From: Bacteroidia bacterium
GTDB lineage: Bacteria; Bacteroidota; Bacteroidia; J057; JADKCL01
DNA: 64,000 bases
Reading direction: 5' to 3'
NCBI GenBank assembly: GCA_020635905.1
Contig: JACJYV010000005.1
Location: 124,001 to 188,000, forward strand
Position 1 is the stretch's first letter, and each line of letters begins with the position of its first letter. The notes under the pieces are model-generated. The model was not told where the DNA came from. It saw only the letters and a program-made list of their open reading frames with translations, and did not search any database. The position numbers and the translations under genes are program-made. Of this stretch, positions 35,399 through 44,435 are shown piece after piece.

Positions 35399-36103
35399 AT
35401 GATGAAAAGAGTTGGGATATTTTTTGCGCTTTGCTTGCTACCCGTTTATATTCTGATCGCTCAAAATGTGGGTATTGGCACCTCCAATCCCTTTGAAAAA
35501 CTGCACGTGGCGGGTTCCATTCGTTCAAATCCCCTCGCCACGCCCGACACCAACGTGGTGGTTTCAGACGTAAATGGTACCCTGAGAAATCTGGGTCCGG
35601 GAAGCGCGGGCGAAGCCCTTTTCTCCAAAGGCCCGGGCCGGGCGCCTTTCTGGGCCACGGTGGGAAGCCAGTCAATCCAGACCTGGTCGGCCTCGTCCAT
35701 CCGCACCTACATCCCGGGCACTGCCTACACCGCGGTCGGGGGACTTTCCATCACCCTTTCCGTAACCACCAACGTAGCTTTGATCATCACCAGCAGCGGC
35801 TCCATTGAAACGGATTCAGGCCCCTTTGGAGGAGGTTCTGGAGCAGTAATTCAATTATTCCAGAATGGGGTGGCCGTGCCCAATGCCGTGCAAACCGTGG
35901 ACGTGAACGATGCTGCATCCGTGATCAATACCATTCAACCCTGGTCATTTACGGCCTTCAGGACCCTCACGCCGGGCACTTATACCTTCCAGATACGGGC
36001 CCGAAACTACTATTCAGGATTTGATCCTTTCTATGCAGGCGGCAATTTTTCAGGCCCTTCTGCAAATGAAGGAATTCTTACCATTATGGCCATCTCTCAA
36101 TAG
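35399..36103 (+). CDS. Secreted 'NVGIGT' repeat-start protein
   Basis: 234 residues; starts MMKRVGIFFALCLLPVYILIAQ, a signal peptide. The mature protein opens with NVGIGTSNPFEKLHVAGSIRSN, a motif typical of Bacteroidota surface proteins that resemble phage tail-fibre heads, followed by a beta-rich Gly/Ser/Thr region (SITLSVTTNVALIITSSGSIETD, TPGTYTFQIRARNYYSG). No type IX C-terminal signal is visible. Likely a surface or secreted beta-structured protein of unknown binding specificity. It is monocistronic and ends against repeat element C. Confidence 0.75.
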   Translation: MMKRVGIFFALCLLPVYILIAQNVGIGTSNPFEKLHVAGSIRSNPLATPDTNVVVSDVNGTLRNLGPGSAGEALFSKGPGRAPFWATVGSQSIQTWSASSIRTYIPGTAYTAVGGLSITLSVTTNVALIITSSGSIETDSGPFGGGSGAVIQLFQNGVAVPNAVQTVDVNDAASVINTIQPWSFTAFRTLTPGTYTFQIRARNYYSGFDPFYAGGNFSGPSANEGILTIMAISQ

Positions 36104-36104
36104 T

Positions 36105-36222
36105 AAATCCCCAAAAACCTCGAATCTCATCGTTGAACCTGGCTCAGAAATGCTCATTTACCCAGGTAAACTGCGCTTCCTTCCCCAGGGTTCGCCTTGA
36201 TCTTTTGTGTTTTTGGCGATTT
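36105..36222 (-). repeat. Interspersed element copy C with terminal inverted repeats
   Basis: 118 bp, reverse orientation. Ends aaatccccaaaaac (36105-36118) and gtttttggcgattt (36209-36222) pair with one mismatch. The core in reverse complement (gatcaaggcgaaccctgggg, then gtttacctgggtaaatgagc, then gttcaacgatgagattcgag) is the same family as copies A2 and D. It overlaps the end of the upstream CDS region only in the gap and lies between convergent genes. Confidence 0.88.
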
Positions 36223-36246
36223 CCTGAAAATCAATACAAAAACTTA

Positions 36247-36555
36247 TTATTTGACCTCCAGGGTCTTTTGCTGAATAGGATCGTGGGGTTTGTTTTGAGC
36301 TCTCAGCTTTTCGCGCTCCATTTTTTTGGAGAAATTCCCGTCCTCAATGCGCTTTTTCTGCTTGGGTTTGATCGTACCCGTACCTTTTACTCCTGCACAG
36401 TATTTTCCGCTGGCGCCTTTGTGACTGGCTGAAGCCGAATTTCCCGTACCTGCCACCGCCGGACAATGGGCCCTGCTCGCACAGGAAACAGCAGTTGCAC
36501 CCATGATCAGGGCGAAGGAGGAAAAGAGGACGGTGCGGGAAATGATTTTTTTCAT
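36247..36555 (-). CDS. Small lipoprotein
   Basis: 102 residues from ATG 36555 (MKKIISRTVLFSSFALIMGATAVSCASRA). The ATAVSC stretch is a plausible lipobox. The mature chain is short, cysteine-poor and Ser/Gly/Lys-rich (CPAVAGTGNSASASHKGASGKYCAGVKGTGTIKPKQKKR). No family is recognised. It is convergent with the preceding gene across element C, and monocistronic. Confidence 0.65.
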   Translation of the reverse strand: MKKIISRTVLFSSFALIMGATAVSCASRAHCPAVAGTGNSASASHKGASGKYCAGVKGTGTIKPKQKKRIEDGNFSKKMEREKLRAQNKPHDPIQQKTLEVK

Positions 36556-36793
36556 GAAAATGTATTTGCTGGTTTTCAAAAATACAGAATTACCCTCAAA
36601 ATCTGAAACGGGTTTATCCTTCTTTATATTTCATGAAACATGGGTGCAAGAACTTTGCCAGAATTTGCCATTCTGAGATTTTGAAGGCACAAAATTGTGA
36701 GATTTGGGAACCAGAATAATAGCCCGGGACAGCAATTCAGCCTAACTTGGAAGTACCAAAGATACTTTTAGTGTTCTCCTGTTTCAATACCGT

Positions 36794-36818
36794 AGGCGCC
36801 CTTTTGGCGCCTTTTTTT
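36794..36818 (+). terminator. Orphan rightward intrinsic terminator
   Basis: Stem aggcgcc (36794-36800) with ggcgcct (36806-36812), 5 nt loop, then a run of seven T. No rightward gene lies just upstream (the nearest, at 36103, is separated by a leftward gene), so it may end an unannotated small transcript in 36580-36818. Confidence 0.7.
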
Positions 36819-36827
36819 ATGGCCCCC

Positions 36828-38135
36828 TTATGGAATTCTACCCTGCAATTTCAGCACTTCAAGGGCTGCTGGGTAATTCCATTCTACCGAATCAGCATTA
36901 GTTCCCTGTTGATACAGATTGAAAGCCATTTCCAACGGATCCTGCACATGGGCTTTGCCTGGCCAGAAAATGTGGGCCACCCCACTTTTATAGGCCTTTT
37001 CCTGATCATAAGCCCGCAAAGCGGCCACTGGAGCCCGTTTGGCCACAAACCAGGCCGAGGCATAAATGAGGGGAGAAAGGGTCAGCAATAGGGCAAAAAG
37101 AATGGCTGGATTCCATTTCCAGCGGGCAAACAGAGCCTTGAAACCCAGCGAAGACAACACGGCAAAGACCAGGTAGGGCAGCAAAAAGAATACGTAATTA
37201 TCGTCCACATTATACTTCAGGGCAAAGCCCAGATAAGGAACCAACAACCAGCAAAGCTGGTAAAACAGTTTTCGCTCATTTTTCCAAACGAGCCAGATGC
37301 CCCCCAGCAACGGAACCAGCCAAAGGTGAAAATTATACCCCAGAAACAGCAGCGACTTCAACGCACCTTTCATAATCGCCAGCAGATCAATTCCCATCAC
37401 ATTTCCCTGAAACTGACGGTCAAAGAAAATGGCAGAAATGGAATTGGTTTGCAACAGGAGCGGAGGCAGCAAAAGGGCTCCAAAAGCCAGCACAGGCAGT
37501 AAAAATGCTGAAATTTTGAGACCAAAATTGGTTTTTCGGGTAACGAGGTAATACAAAAAGAAGGGAATGCTGAGAATGTGCTGAATGTGCACCCAAAAAC
37601 TCATTCCCAACAACAAAGCCACCCAAATCAGGTTGCGGGCGGAATTTTCCTTCAAATCCTGCAGGATCAGGTAGAAATAAGCCATGAAAAACAGGCTGTT
37701 GAAGGCATAAACTTCCACGATCTCGCTTTGCTGCCACCAGGTGAAGGAAAGTCCCAGCATCAGGGTGGCGGCCGCCGCCGCTTTGCGGCTCTGGGAAAGA
37801 AATAATGCTGATCGAAAGATCAGCCCCAGGGTCAGCAGCGAGCTGCCTACCGTAAAAAGGGTCAGGACCAAAACGGGAGGCAGAAAACCCAGTACAGAAA
37901 CCAGCACATGCTGCATATTAGCGTACAAAACGTGGGCCGTGGCGTTGGTGGCAGGGTTGAATCCCTGCAAGGCATCCTGCAAAAAGCTGAGGGAATCGTG
38001 AAAGGAAATGTAAGGACTGCGATTGATCACATAAATTACCCCCAATACAAAAAATACCAGCCTGACCAGCAAAGGTTTGTCCCAAAAATCGGGATCCAGG
38101 GAAGAATTGGCCTTATTATTACCTGATTGGGTCAT
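36828..38135 (-). CDS. DUF2723-family multi-pass membrane protein
   Basis: 435 residues with about ten hydrophobic segments. The N-terminal pattern (SPYISFHDSLSFLQDALQGFNPATNATAHVLYANMQHVLVSVLGFLPPVL) and TWWQQSEIVEVYAFNSLFFMAYFYLILQDL match DUF2723, a family related to GT-C protein O-mannosyltransferases; the catalytic Asp is expected in the first extracytoplasmic loop (HDS here). It may transfer a sugar from a polyprenyl-phosphate donor to proteins or lipids, consistent with the DPM-like glycosyltransferase at 6.7 kb, but the link is inference. Divergent from the phosphohexomutase gene. Confidence 0.8.
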   Translation of the reverse strand: MTQSGNNKANSSLDPDFWDKPLLVRLVFFVLGVIYVINRSPYISFHDSLSFLQDALQGFNPATNATAHVLYANMQHVLVSVLGFLPPVLVLTLFTVGSSLLTLGLIFRSALFLSQSRKAAAAATLMLGLSFTWWQQSEIVEVYAFNSLFFMAYFYLILQDLKENSARNLIWVALLLGMSFWVHIQHILSIPFFLYYLVTRKTNFGLKISAFLLPVLAFGALLLPPLLLQTNSISAIFFDRQFQGNVMGIDLLAIMKGALKSLLFLGYNFHLWLVPLLGGIWLVWKNERKLFYQLCWLLVPYLGFALKYNVDDNYVFFLLPYLVFAVLSSLGFKALFARWKWNPAILFALLLTLSPLIYASAWFVAKRAPVAALRAYDQEKAYKSGVAHIFWPGKAHVQDPLEMAFNLYQQGTNADSVEWNYPAALEVLKLQGRIP

Positions 38136-38166
38136 TGAAGTTGCAAGTTAGGGAATTCCTTTTCAA

Positions 38167-38197
38167 TTGTAATCCAAAGAGATTTACCCTATTTTCG
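38167..38197 (+). promoter_or_regulatory. Promoter of the phosphohexomutase gene (TTG-N20-TATTTTCG)
   Basis: TTG 38167-38169 and TATTTTCG 38190-38197 with 20 nt between; one mismatch to TAnnTTTG. ATG follows at 38221, so the leader is about 18 nt. Confidence 0.5.
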
Positions 38198-38220
38198 GGG
38201 TGAAATTTGAATGAAAAAAA

Positions 38221-39642
38221 ATGGGCAAAATTAAATTTGGAACAGACGGGTGGCGGGCCATCATTGGTGATCAGTTTACCCTCGCCAACCTGAGCCGGGT
38301 CACGGAAGGCACCGTTTCCTACCTGAAAGACAATTTCAAAGATCCCAAAGTGATGATCGGCTACGACTGCCGTTTCAACGGACGTTTATTTGCCGAGCAT
38401 GTAGCTACCGTTTTTGCTGAAAACGGCGTTCAGGTCTTCATTTCCAACAGTTTTGCCAGCACTCCCATGGTTTCCCTTTCCACCAACAAGCGGCAGGGCG
38501 ATCTGGGAATCGTGATCACTGCCAGCCATAACCCGCCTGAATACTCAGGCTATAAAGTGAAAAGCAGTGCAGGCGGTCCTGCCATTCCTTCCGTGGTGGC
38601 CGACATTGAAAGCCGCATTCCAGATACCACCCGCGAATACCACAACCGTTTTGAGGACCTGTGCGAAAGCGGAAATATCCTCTATTTTGACATGGAGGCC
38701 GTTTACCTCAATCACATCAAGGAAAATTGCGACGTCAAACTGCTGCGCAGTTCCTCCATGAAAGTTGGCTATGACGCCATGTTTGGTGCCGGGCAGCACG
38801 TCATCAGTAAAATTCTGCCCTACGCCACGCTGCTCCACTGTGACTTCAACCCTTCCTTTCAGGGCACTGCACCCGAACCTATCGAAAAAAATCTGACCGA
38901 ATTTCAGGCCCTGATCCGCGCAAAAGGCCTGGATCTGGGCATTGCCACGGATGGCGACGCGGACCGCATCGGGGTTTTTGACGAAAGGGGCGAATTCGTG
39001 GATTCACACCACATCATCCTGCTGCTGGTCCATTACCTGCACAAAGTGAAAGGACTGAGCGGCAAAGTGGTTTCCACCTTTTCCTGCACAGAAAAAATCA
39101 ACAAACTGTGTCAGATGTACGGTCTGCCCCACGAAACCACCAAGGTGGGCTTCAAATACATTTGTGAGATCATGCTCAATGAAAATGTGCTGGTTGGCGG
39201 GGAAGAATCGGGTGGAATTGCCGTGACCGGCCACGTACCCGAACGGGACGGCATTTACATCGGGCTGATGATCCTGGAAATGATGGCCAAAACCGGCAAA
39301 TCACTGACTGGTCTGGTGGAAGAAATTTACGGTCTTGTTGGATCATTTTCCTACGGACGCAATGACCTTCACCTGCCCGAACCCCAAAAGCAATATGTGA
39401 TTCAGCAGTGCCGCGATGGCCAATACGATACCCTGGGCGGCCAAAAAGTGCTGCGGACCGAGGATTTGGATGGATTCAAATTCCATTTACCTGAAGAACA
39501 ATGGGTTATGATCCGCCCTTCTGGAACTGAGCCCGTGCTGCGCATCTATGCCGAGTCAGCCACCCGCGAAAAGGTGGATCAGCTGCTGGCTGATGTGGTG
39601 GCCGATATATTGCAACACGCTGCGGAGGTTTACCGCGCTTAA
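38221..39642 (+). CDS. Phosphoglucomutase/phosphomannomutase family protein
   Basis: 473 residues, the family norm, with all four loops: phosphoserine TASHNPP (about residue 100), Mg2+-binding DGDADRIG (about 243), sugar-binding GGEESGG (about 326) and phosphate-binding RPSGTEPVLR (about 431). It interconverts hexose 1- and 6-phosphates via the phosphoserine, supplying sugar nucleotides for envelope glycans. Whether it prefers glucose, mannose or glucosamine cannot be told; the Bacteroidota member at this locus is usually annotated as phosphoglucomutase/phosphomannomutase. Followed after 8 bp by the DUF2279 gene. Confidence 0.95.
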   Translation: MGKIKFGTDGWRAIIGDQFTLANLSRVTEGTVSYLKDNFKDPKVMIGYDCRFNGRLFAEHVATVFAENGVQVFISNSFASTPMVSLSTNKRQGDLGIVITASHNPPEYSGYKVKSSAGGPAIPSVVADIESRIPDTTREYHNRFEDLCESGNILYFDMEAVYLNHIKENCDVKLLRSSSMKVGYDAMFGAGQHVISKILPYATLLHCDFNPSFQGTAPEPIEKNLTEFQALIRAKGLDLGIATDGDADRIGVFDERGEFVDSHHIILLLVHYLHKVKGLSGKVVSTFSCTEKINKLCQMYGLPHETTKVGFKYICEIMLNENVLVGGEESGGIAVTGHVPERDGIYIGLMILEMMAKTGKSLTGLVEEIYGLVGSFSYGRNDLHLPEPQKQYVIQQCRDGQYDTLGGQKVLRTEDLDGFKFHLPEEQWVMIRPSGTEPVLRIYAESATREKVDQLLADVVADILQHAAEVYRA

Positions 39643-39650
39643 CCAATGCT

Positions 39651-40616
39651 TTGAATAAATTCGCATTTATCCTGCTGGCTTTCGCTTTTCCGCTGCTCTT
39701 TTCTCCTCAACCCGGAAAAGCGCAGGATAGTCTGCCTTATTCCTGGACTCCCCGCAAGCCTCAGTACAAAAAAGCCAATTCCTTTTTCATGCCCGATTCT
39801 CTGCCCAATAAAAAGCGGCAGCTGGCTTTGGGCGGCATGACTGTGGGTGGGTTTGGCACCGCCTACGCTGTATTGGGAAGTGCCTGGTACTCAGGCACCC
39901 AGCTCACCAAATTTCATTGGTTCAATGATGCCCACGAGTGGAAACAGGTGGACAAATGCGGTCACGCCATGGGCGGCTATCAGGGCACCCGGGCCATGAT
40001 CGGGCTGATGAAATGGTCGGGCACAAAGAAAAAGCCTGCCCTGATCTGGAGTGGAGTGGCGGGATTCATGGGGCTTTCGGGCATTGAGGTACTGGACGGT
40101 TTCAGCGCGGCCTGGGGCGCTTCAGCCTCGGATCTGGGCGCAAATGCCTTTGGGGCTGGACTTGCGGTGGGAAATGAACTCCTCTGGAATGAGCAGCGGG
40201 TGCAGATCAAAATTTCTTACCATAATACCCCCTTTGCGGCCCTCAGACCCGACTTGCTGGGCGACAAATGGACCCGTTACGTGAAGGATTATAACGGGCA
40301 CACCCATTGGGTCAGCGCCCGGGTTTGGTCTTTTTTGCCGCCGGGCAGTTTCAAAGACAAATATCCCAAATGGCTAAACCTGGCGGTTGGCTATGGTGCC
40401 TCGGGCATGCTGGGTGGCTACGACGACCCCAACGGATCCTGGACCACCCGCGAATACCGCAAGTATTATCTCGCCTTTGACATCGACCTCTCCATGATCA
40501 AAACCAAAATTGGCTGGCTTGATTTCCTGCTTTCCACGGTCAATTTTGTGCATATCCCCACCCCAGCCCTGCAATTCAGCAAGCACGGAGTGCGCGCCTG
40601 GCCGTTGTTTATGTGA
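39651..40616 (+). CDS. DUF2279 family secreted or outer-membrane-associated protein
   Basis: 321 residues, TTG start at 39651; the ATG at 39646 is out of frame and stops after two codons. Signal peptide NKFAFILLAFAFPLLFSPQPGKAQD. DUF2279 hallmarks are present: WFNDAHEWKQVDKCGHAMGGYQGTRAM, SGIEVLDGFSAAWGASASDLGANAFG, with a hydrophobic middle that would place it in or on a membrane. It sits 8 bp after the phosphohexomutase gene, probably co-transcribed. Function unknown; the conserved Asp-Lys-His cluster is metal-site-like. Confidence 0.82.
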   Translation: MNKFAFILLAFAFPLLFSPQPGKAQDSLPYSWTPRKPQYKKANSFFMPDSLPNKKRQLALGGMTVGGFGTAYAVLGSAWYSGTQLTKFHWFNDAHEWKQVDKCGHAMGGYQGTRAMIGLMKWSGTKKKPALIWSGVAGFMGLSGIEVLDGFSAAWGASASDLGANAFGAGLAVGNELLWNEQRVQIKISYHNTPFAALRPDLLGDKWTRYVKDYNGHTHWVSARVWSFLPPGSFKDKYPKWLNLAVGYGASGMLGGYDDPNGSWTTREYRKYYLAFDIDLSMIKTKIGWLDFLLSTVNFVHIPTPALQFSKHGVRAWPLFM

Positions 40617-40637
40617 GGTATTTTTGGCCCCCCTTTC

Positions 40638-40660
40638 GGCAATCAAGTAACTTTATTGCC
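40638..40660. terminator. Hairpin between convergent genes
   Basis: ggcaatcaagtaactttatt followed by gcc: pairing of ggcaat with attgcc and of aagt with actt. It lies between the convergent DUF2279 and esterase genes. The flanking T-tract is weak, so it is only a possible terminator. Confidence 0.35.
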
Positions 40661-40671
40661 AATTTATAGAG

Positions 40672-41505
40672 TTATTTTCCAGCAAATACTTTCTCAAATC
40701 CAGCGTAAATGGCCAGGTGAAGGGCATCACCGTGATTCTGGTTGGGGAAGAACTGAAAAAACAGACGGTTTTTTTCACGGTGAAGGGCTGAGAGCTTTTT
40801 ATACAACTTTTTTGCATCCTGTTTCATGATTTTTCCTTCTTCCCCCACAGCAATGTAAATGGATTTGGGTTGGTCGAAGGCGGCTGGCTGCTGTTCCAGC
40901 AGCGACTGGTCGTCCCACCAGAGGCTGGGACTGATGATAAAATAATGGTCAAAAAGAGCGGGCTTTTTAAACAAAATCTCCGTAGCCAGCAGCCCACCCA
41001 GGGATTGACCAATCAGGGATTGGGTATCATTGACCGCATAATTGTGCTGAATGAGCGGCTGAAGTTCCTTTTCCAGAAAGGAAATGAATAGCTCAGATTT
41101 TCCCGTGGTGGGAAAATCCTTTTTGTCTTTTTCGTTGCGGGTGGGAAAGGTGAAATCCCGCTTGCGATCCACGTTGGCGATGCCAATCACAATGGATTCA
41201 GGAATCATGTTGATCCAGGGAAAGGTGGCAAACTGAACCAGGCCGGAAATGTGGATGAAATCTTCGTCCGCTGAACCATCCAACAGGTAGATCACGGGAT
41301 ACTCTTTTCCGGGAATCTGGCCGTAACTGGCAGGCAGATACACATTGATGGTGCGGGATTCCCCTAATACTTCAGATTGAAATTCAAACGATTCTCCTAT
41401 GGAAAAGGTCTGGGGAGTAGAAGTTTTGGGAAAATTCTGGGCAGTAAGCTGGCCAAAACTCATGCAAAGGCTGAAAGCAATCAGAATGCTAAGGTGGATT
41501 TTCAT
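40672..41505 (-). CDS. Secreted alpha/beta-hydrolase, esterase D / IroE-like
   Basis: 277 residues; signal peptide ending FGQLTAQ. The alpha/beta-hydrolase core is clear: INVYLPASYGQIPGKEYPVIYLLDGSADEDF, the nucleophile elbow IGQSLGG (about residue 168), and a His in QNHGDALH near the C-terminus. This is the esterase D/IroE/Fes-like branch that hydrolyses siderophore or other ester bonds in the periplasm. Its location directly downstream of a heme-type ABC importer supports a role in releasing iron or heme ligands, but a general carboxylesterase is equally possible. 10 bp from the ATPase gene; probably in the same operon. Confidence 0.82.
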   Translation of the reverse strand: MKIHLSILIAFSLCMSFGQLTAQNFPKTSTPQTFSIGESFEFQSEVLGESRTINVYLPASYGQIPGKEYPVIYLLDGSADEDFIHISGLVQFATFPWINMIPESIVIGIANVDRKRDFTFPTRNEKDKKDFPTTGKSELFISFLEKELQPLIQHNYAVNDTQSLIGQSLGGLLATEILFKKPALFDHYFIISPSLWWDDQSLLEQQPAAFDQPKSIYIAVGEEGKIMKQDAKKLYKKLSALHREKNRLFFQFFPNQNHGDALHLAIYAGFEKVFAGK

Positions 41506-41515
41506 TAAAATCAGA

Positions 41516-42292
41516 TTATTTGAAAAACAGGTAAGTAGCGTCTTCTTCCGTGTAAAAAACGGGTTCCAGATGATAGGCCGTGAGAATATTTTCGCGGGTC
41601 AGAACCTCTTGGGGATGGCCGTCTGCCAGCACCTTACCCTGGTAAATCAGAATGGTCTGGTCTGAAAACCTGGCGGCGAGATTCAGGTCGTGGACCACAC
41701 CCAACACCACCAGATCCTGTCCTTTGAGAAGCTCAATCAACTTCTGCATGAAGTGAAACTGATAATGCACATCCAGAAAGGTCAGGGGTTCATCCAGAAC
41801 CAGATACCTGCAGGAACCAGGCTGGGCATCCCAAATCTGGGCCAGTACTCGGGCAAAATTCACCCTTTGCCTTTCGCCACCGCTCAAGGTCAGGTAGTTG
41901 CGATCAACAAGGCCCGTGAGGTCAAAAAAATCTATGGCTTCCCAACAGATAGCCTCGTCCAGAGGACGGGGGCGGGAGGTAAAATGAGGATACCTGCCCA
42001 TCATGACCACCTCAGAAACTTTGAGTGGAAATGCCAGTTCGATACTTTGGGAAAGCACTGACCGCATTCGCGCCAGTTCCTGGCGTGAAATATCCCGCAC
42101 ATTGCGATCCCCAAAGTGAACGGTACCACTTTGGGGCCTAATCTGATCACTTAACACCCTGATCAGGGTGGATTTCCCTGCGCCGTTTGGCCCGATTATC
42201 AGATTCAGCTTGCCTGGCAAAAAAGTCACGGTGACATCATCCAGCAGTTTTTTCCCGTTGATGGCATAGGTGATATGTTGGGCAGCCAGCAT
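41516..42292 (-). CDS. hmuV: Heme/siderophore ABC importer ATPase (HmuV-like)
   Basis: 258 residues. Complete ABC ATPase: Walker A GPNGAGKST (about residue 35), Q-loop LSQSIELAFPLKVSEVVMMGRYPH, signature LSGGERQRVNFARVLAQ (about 137), Walker B YLVLDEP and switch His in VVHDLNL. The HMM-like segment RYPHF and the C-terminal LTAYHLEPVFY are typical of HmuV. It would power hemin uptake through HmuU. 4 bp separates it from the permease stop. Confidence 0.9.
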   Translation of the reverse strand: MLAAQHITYAINGKKLLDDVTVTFLPGKLNLIIGPNGAGKSTLIRVLSDQIRPQSGTVHFGDRNVRDISRQELARMRSVLSQSIELAFPLKVSEVVMMGRYPHFTSRPRPLDEAICWEAIDFFDLTGLVDRNYLTLSGGERQRVNFARVLAQIWDAQPGSCRYLVLDEPLTFLDVHYQFHFMQKLIELLKGQDLVVLGVVHDLNLAARFSDQTILIYQGKVLADGHPQEVLTRENILTAYHLEPVFYTEEDATYLFFK

Positions 42293-42296
42293 GCGG

Positions 42297-43328
42297 TCAG
42301 AAAAAATAATCTTTGCGGCGAAGGAGAAAAATGAAAACAGGCACTCCCACCACGGAAGTCACAATTCCAATGGGCAATTCGGCCGGTCGCAGCAGCAGGC
42401 GGGCCATCAGGTCGGCCGCGGTGAGCAATAATCCTCCCAAAAGCACACTGTTCAGGATCAGAAAGCGATTATCAGAACCATTCAGAATGCGCAGCAGGTG
42501 GGGCACAATCAATCCTACAAATCCAATTACTCCTACAAAAGCCGTCGCAATTGCCACCATGATCACATTGATCAACAAAACATAAAGCTTCAATCTGCCA
42601 ATGTCAATTCCCAGAAATCCCGCCTCCTCTTCCCCCATCATGAGGGCATTCAGAGATTTGGCATAACGCAGGGCAAGCACCACACAAACCAAGGTAGAAA
42701 TCCCCACGATCAGGACAGAATGCCAGTTCGCACCAGAAAGGGTACCCAGATTCCAGAATGTAATGGATCTGGCCTGGGGATCGCGGGCCAGGTAGGACAG
42801 AAATCCCACTCCACTCAAAAACAGCGCATTTACAGCGATCCCCATAAGTAAAAGGGTTGTGATGGCACTTTTGCCTGACTGTTTGGATTGAGAAAGGGAA
42901 AAAACCATGAAGGTGGCCAGCAGAGCGCCGCCGCATGCCGCCAGGGGAAGGGTCCATTCGCCCGCATTGAACTGAAAGGTGGCTCCAAGCACAAAGTAAA
43001 GGGCCGAACCAAAAGCGGCCCCGCTGGAAGTGCCCACCAGACCAGGTTCCACGATTGGATTGCGAAACAGGGCCTGCATCAACACTCCCCCCACGGCCAG
43101 ACTTGCTCCTACGAGCAGGCATAATATGGCCCTGGGAAGACGAATTTCCATGAAAATCCGCTCATTCAGGGGCATAGTTTCTGGTGATAAAAACTGGTTT
43201 TGCAAGGCAGAAAACATCTCTTCCAGACTGATTTGTACCGCTCCAAACCTGATACCAGACAAGGTGCCCAGAATCAGCAAAGCCAGGAGAATGGGGAAAG
43301 TGCCTGCGTATTGTTTACTGCCCTTCAA
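42297..43328 (-). CDS. hmuU: FecCD-family heme/siderophore permease (HmuU-like)
   Basis: 343 residues, ten hydrophobic helices. FecCD signatures: EIRLPRAILCLLVGASLAVGGVLMQALFRNPIVEPGLVGTSSGAAFG near the N-terminus and VIGFVGLIVPHLLRILNGSDNRFLI toward the C-terminus (the coupling loop to the ATPase). It forms the transmembrane dimer of the importer. The stop of the substrate-binding gene overlaps its start by 14 bp. Confidence 0.93.
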   Translation of the reverse strand: MKGSKQYAGTFPILLALLILGTLSGIRFGAVQISLEEMFSALQNQFLSPETMPLNERIFMEIRLPRAILCLLVGASLAVGGVLMQALFRNPIVEPGLVGTSSGAAFGSALYFVLGATFQFNAGEWTLPLAACGGALLATFMVFSLSQSKQSGKSAITTLLLMGIAVNALFLSGVGFLSYLARDPQARSITFWNLGTLSGANWHSVLIVGISTLVCVVLALRYAKSLNALMMGEEEAGFLGIDIGRLKLYVLLINVIMVAIATAFVGVIGFVGLIVPHLLRILNGSDNRFLILNSVLLGGLLLTAADLMARLLLRPAELPIGIVTSVVGVPVFIFLLRRKDYFF

Positions 43329-44214
43329 CTGGCTGGTGGATTAATTTTTGTAATTCCAGGGTAATTTCCCCCGTACGCGGGCCAAAGTAAACGAGATCGC
43401 ACTCATTGACCCGATAAATTCTGTTGTTTCGCGCCGCGCGGGTACCCGAAACGCCCGGCAATTCTTTGATTTTTTCATTGGACCCCAGGCGGTCATAACC
43501 AAAATCTGTGAGCAAAATGACCTCAGGATCATACTGAGTAACAATTTCGGCAGAGAGGTGCTTCATCCCCGATGTGTCTGTGACGGCCATGGTTCCGCCT
43601 GCCCAATCCACCATTTTTGCAGCAGAGCCCTTGAGCCCCATGACCAGATATACATTGGAAGCCCGGCCAAAATGGATGATCAGCACGCTGGGTTTGTCTG
43701 CATATTTCTTTGCATTATCCAGGGCAATGGCCATATCATGATCGAGTTTGAGGCAAAGGGAGTCTGCACGGGCTTCCTGGTGAAACCAGGCCCCCATTTC
43801 TTTCATCAAAGCTTTGGTGCTTTCAATGTCCTTACTTTGGGTGGAAAATTCTTTCATTGGAATCTTCAAATCCTGCAATTGCGCCACCACATGCTCCGGC
43901 CCCAGGGTATTGAGTCCACTGTGCATGATTAGGGTGGGCTTCGCTGCAAGCAGACCTTCAAGGCTAAGCGCTCTGTGATAACCCACCGTCGGCAATTTCT
44001 TAACCTCGGGAGGATAAACGCTGGAAAGGTCCACCGCTACCACATCATTTTGAGCTCCCAGGGCATGGATTATTTCACAATATTGCTTGGATATCAGAAC
44101 AATGCGCTCTTCATTTTCCTGTTTGGTGTCTTTATTTTCAAAACGCCCACAAGCCAGCAACAGAAGCAAGGAACCCAGAATCAGGACCCTGTTTTTCATT
44201 TTATTCATTTTCAT
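43315..44214 (-). CDS. hmuT: Heme/siderophore-binding lipoprotein (HmuT-like)
   Basis: About 299 residues from ATG 44214 (MKMNKMKNRVLILGSLLLLLACGRFENKD); ATG 44199 is a close alternative, and the frame extends upstream to 44274 without a better signal. The LLLLAC stretch is a lipobox. The mature part is a class III periplasmic-binding protein: IVLISKQYCEIIHALGAQNDVVAVDLSSVYPPEVKKLPTVGYHRALSLEGLLAAKPTLIMHSG, typical of TroA/BtuF-like bilobed folds with a rigid backbone helix. First gene of the uptake operon (hmuT-hmuU-hmuV-esterase). Confidence 0.88.
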   Translation of the reverse strand: MKMNKMKNRVLILGSLLLLLACGRFENKDTKQENEERIVLISKQYCEIIHALGAQNDVVAVDLSSVYPPEVKKLPTVGYHRALSLEGLLAAKPTLIMHSGLNTLGPEHVVAQLQDLKIPMKEFSTQSKDIESTKALMKEMGAWFHQEARADSLCLKLDHDMAIALDNAKKYADKPSVLIIHFGRASNVYLVMGLKGSAAKMVDWAGGTMAVTDTSGMKHLSAEIVTQYDPEVILLTDFGYDRLGSNEKIKELPGVSGTRAARNNRIYRVNECDLVYFGPRTGEITLELQKLIHQPVEGQ

Positions 44215-44274
44215 TTTCGATTTTCCAAGAACTCTGTAAATTTTTGGCGCGCTAACCCATAAGGAAATTTTCAT

Positions 44275-44289
44275 TCAGGAAATTCCTGA
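44275..44289. promoter_or_regulatory. Inverted repeat upstream of hmuT
   Basis: tcaggaa-a-ttcctga: 7 bp arms around one base, 61 bp upstream of the hmuT start. Its position suits an operator for iron or heme control. It does not resemble a classical Fur box, and no regulator is encoded nearby, so the role is speculative. Confidence 0.35.
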
Positions 44290-44435
44290 TTTTGCCCCTG
44301 AAAACCAGCGTTTCCTTTCTTCAAATCCTGATAAGAATTTCTGATTGCGACTGCTTCAAATTCCGAATTTCATTTGAAAATTCATACTCTCCACGGCTTA
44401 ATTTGATCGCAAAACTGATTTTCAGGCCATGCGAC

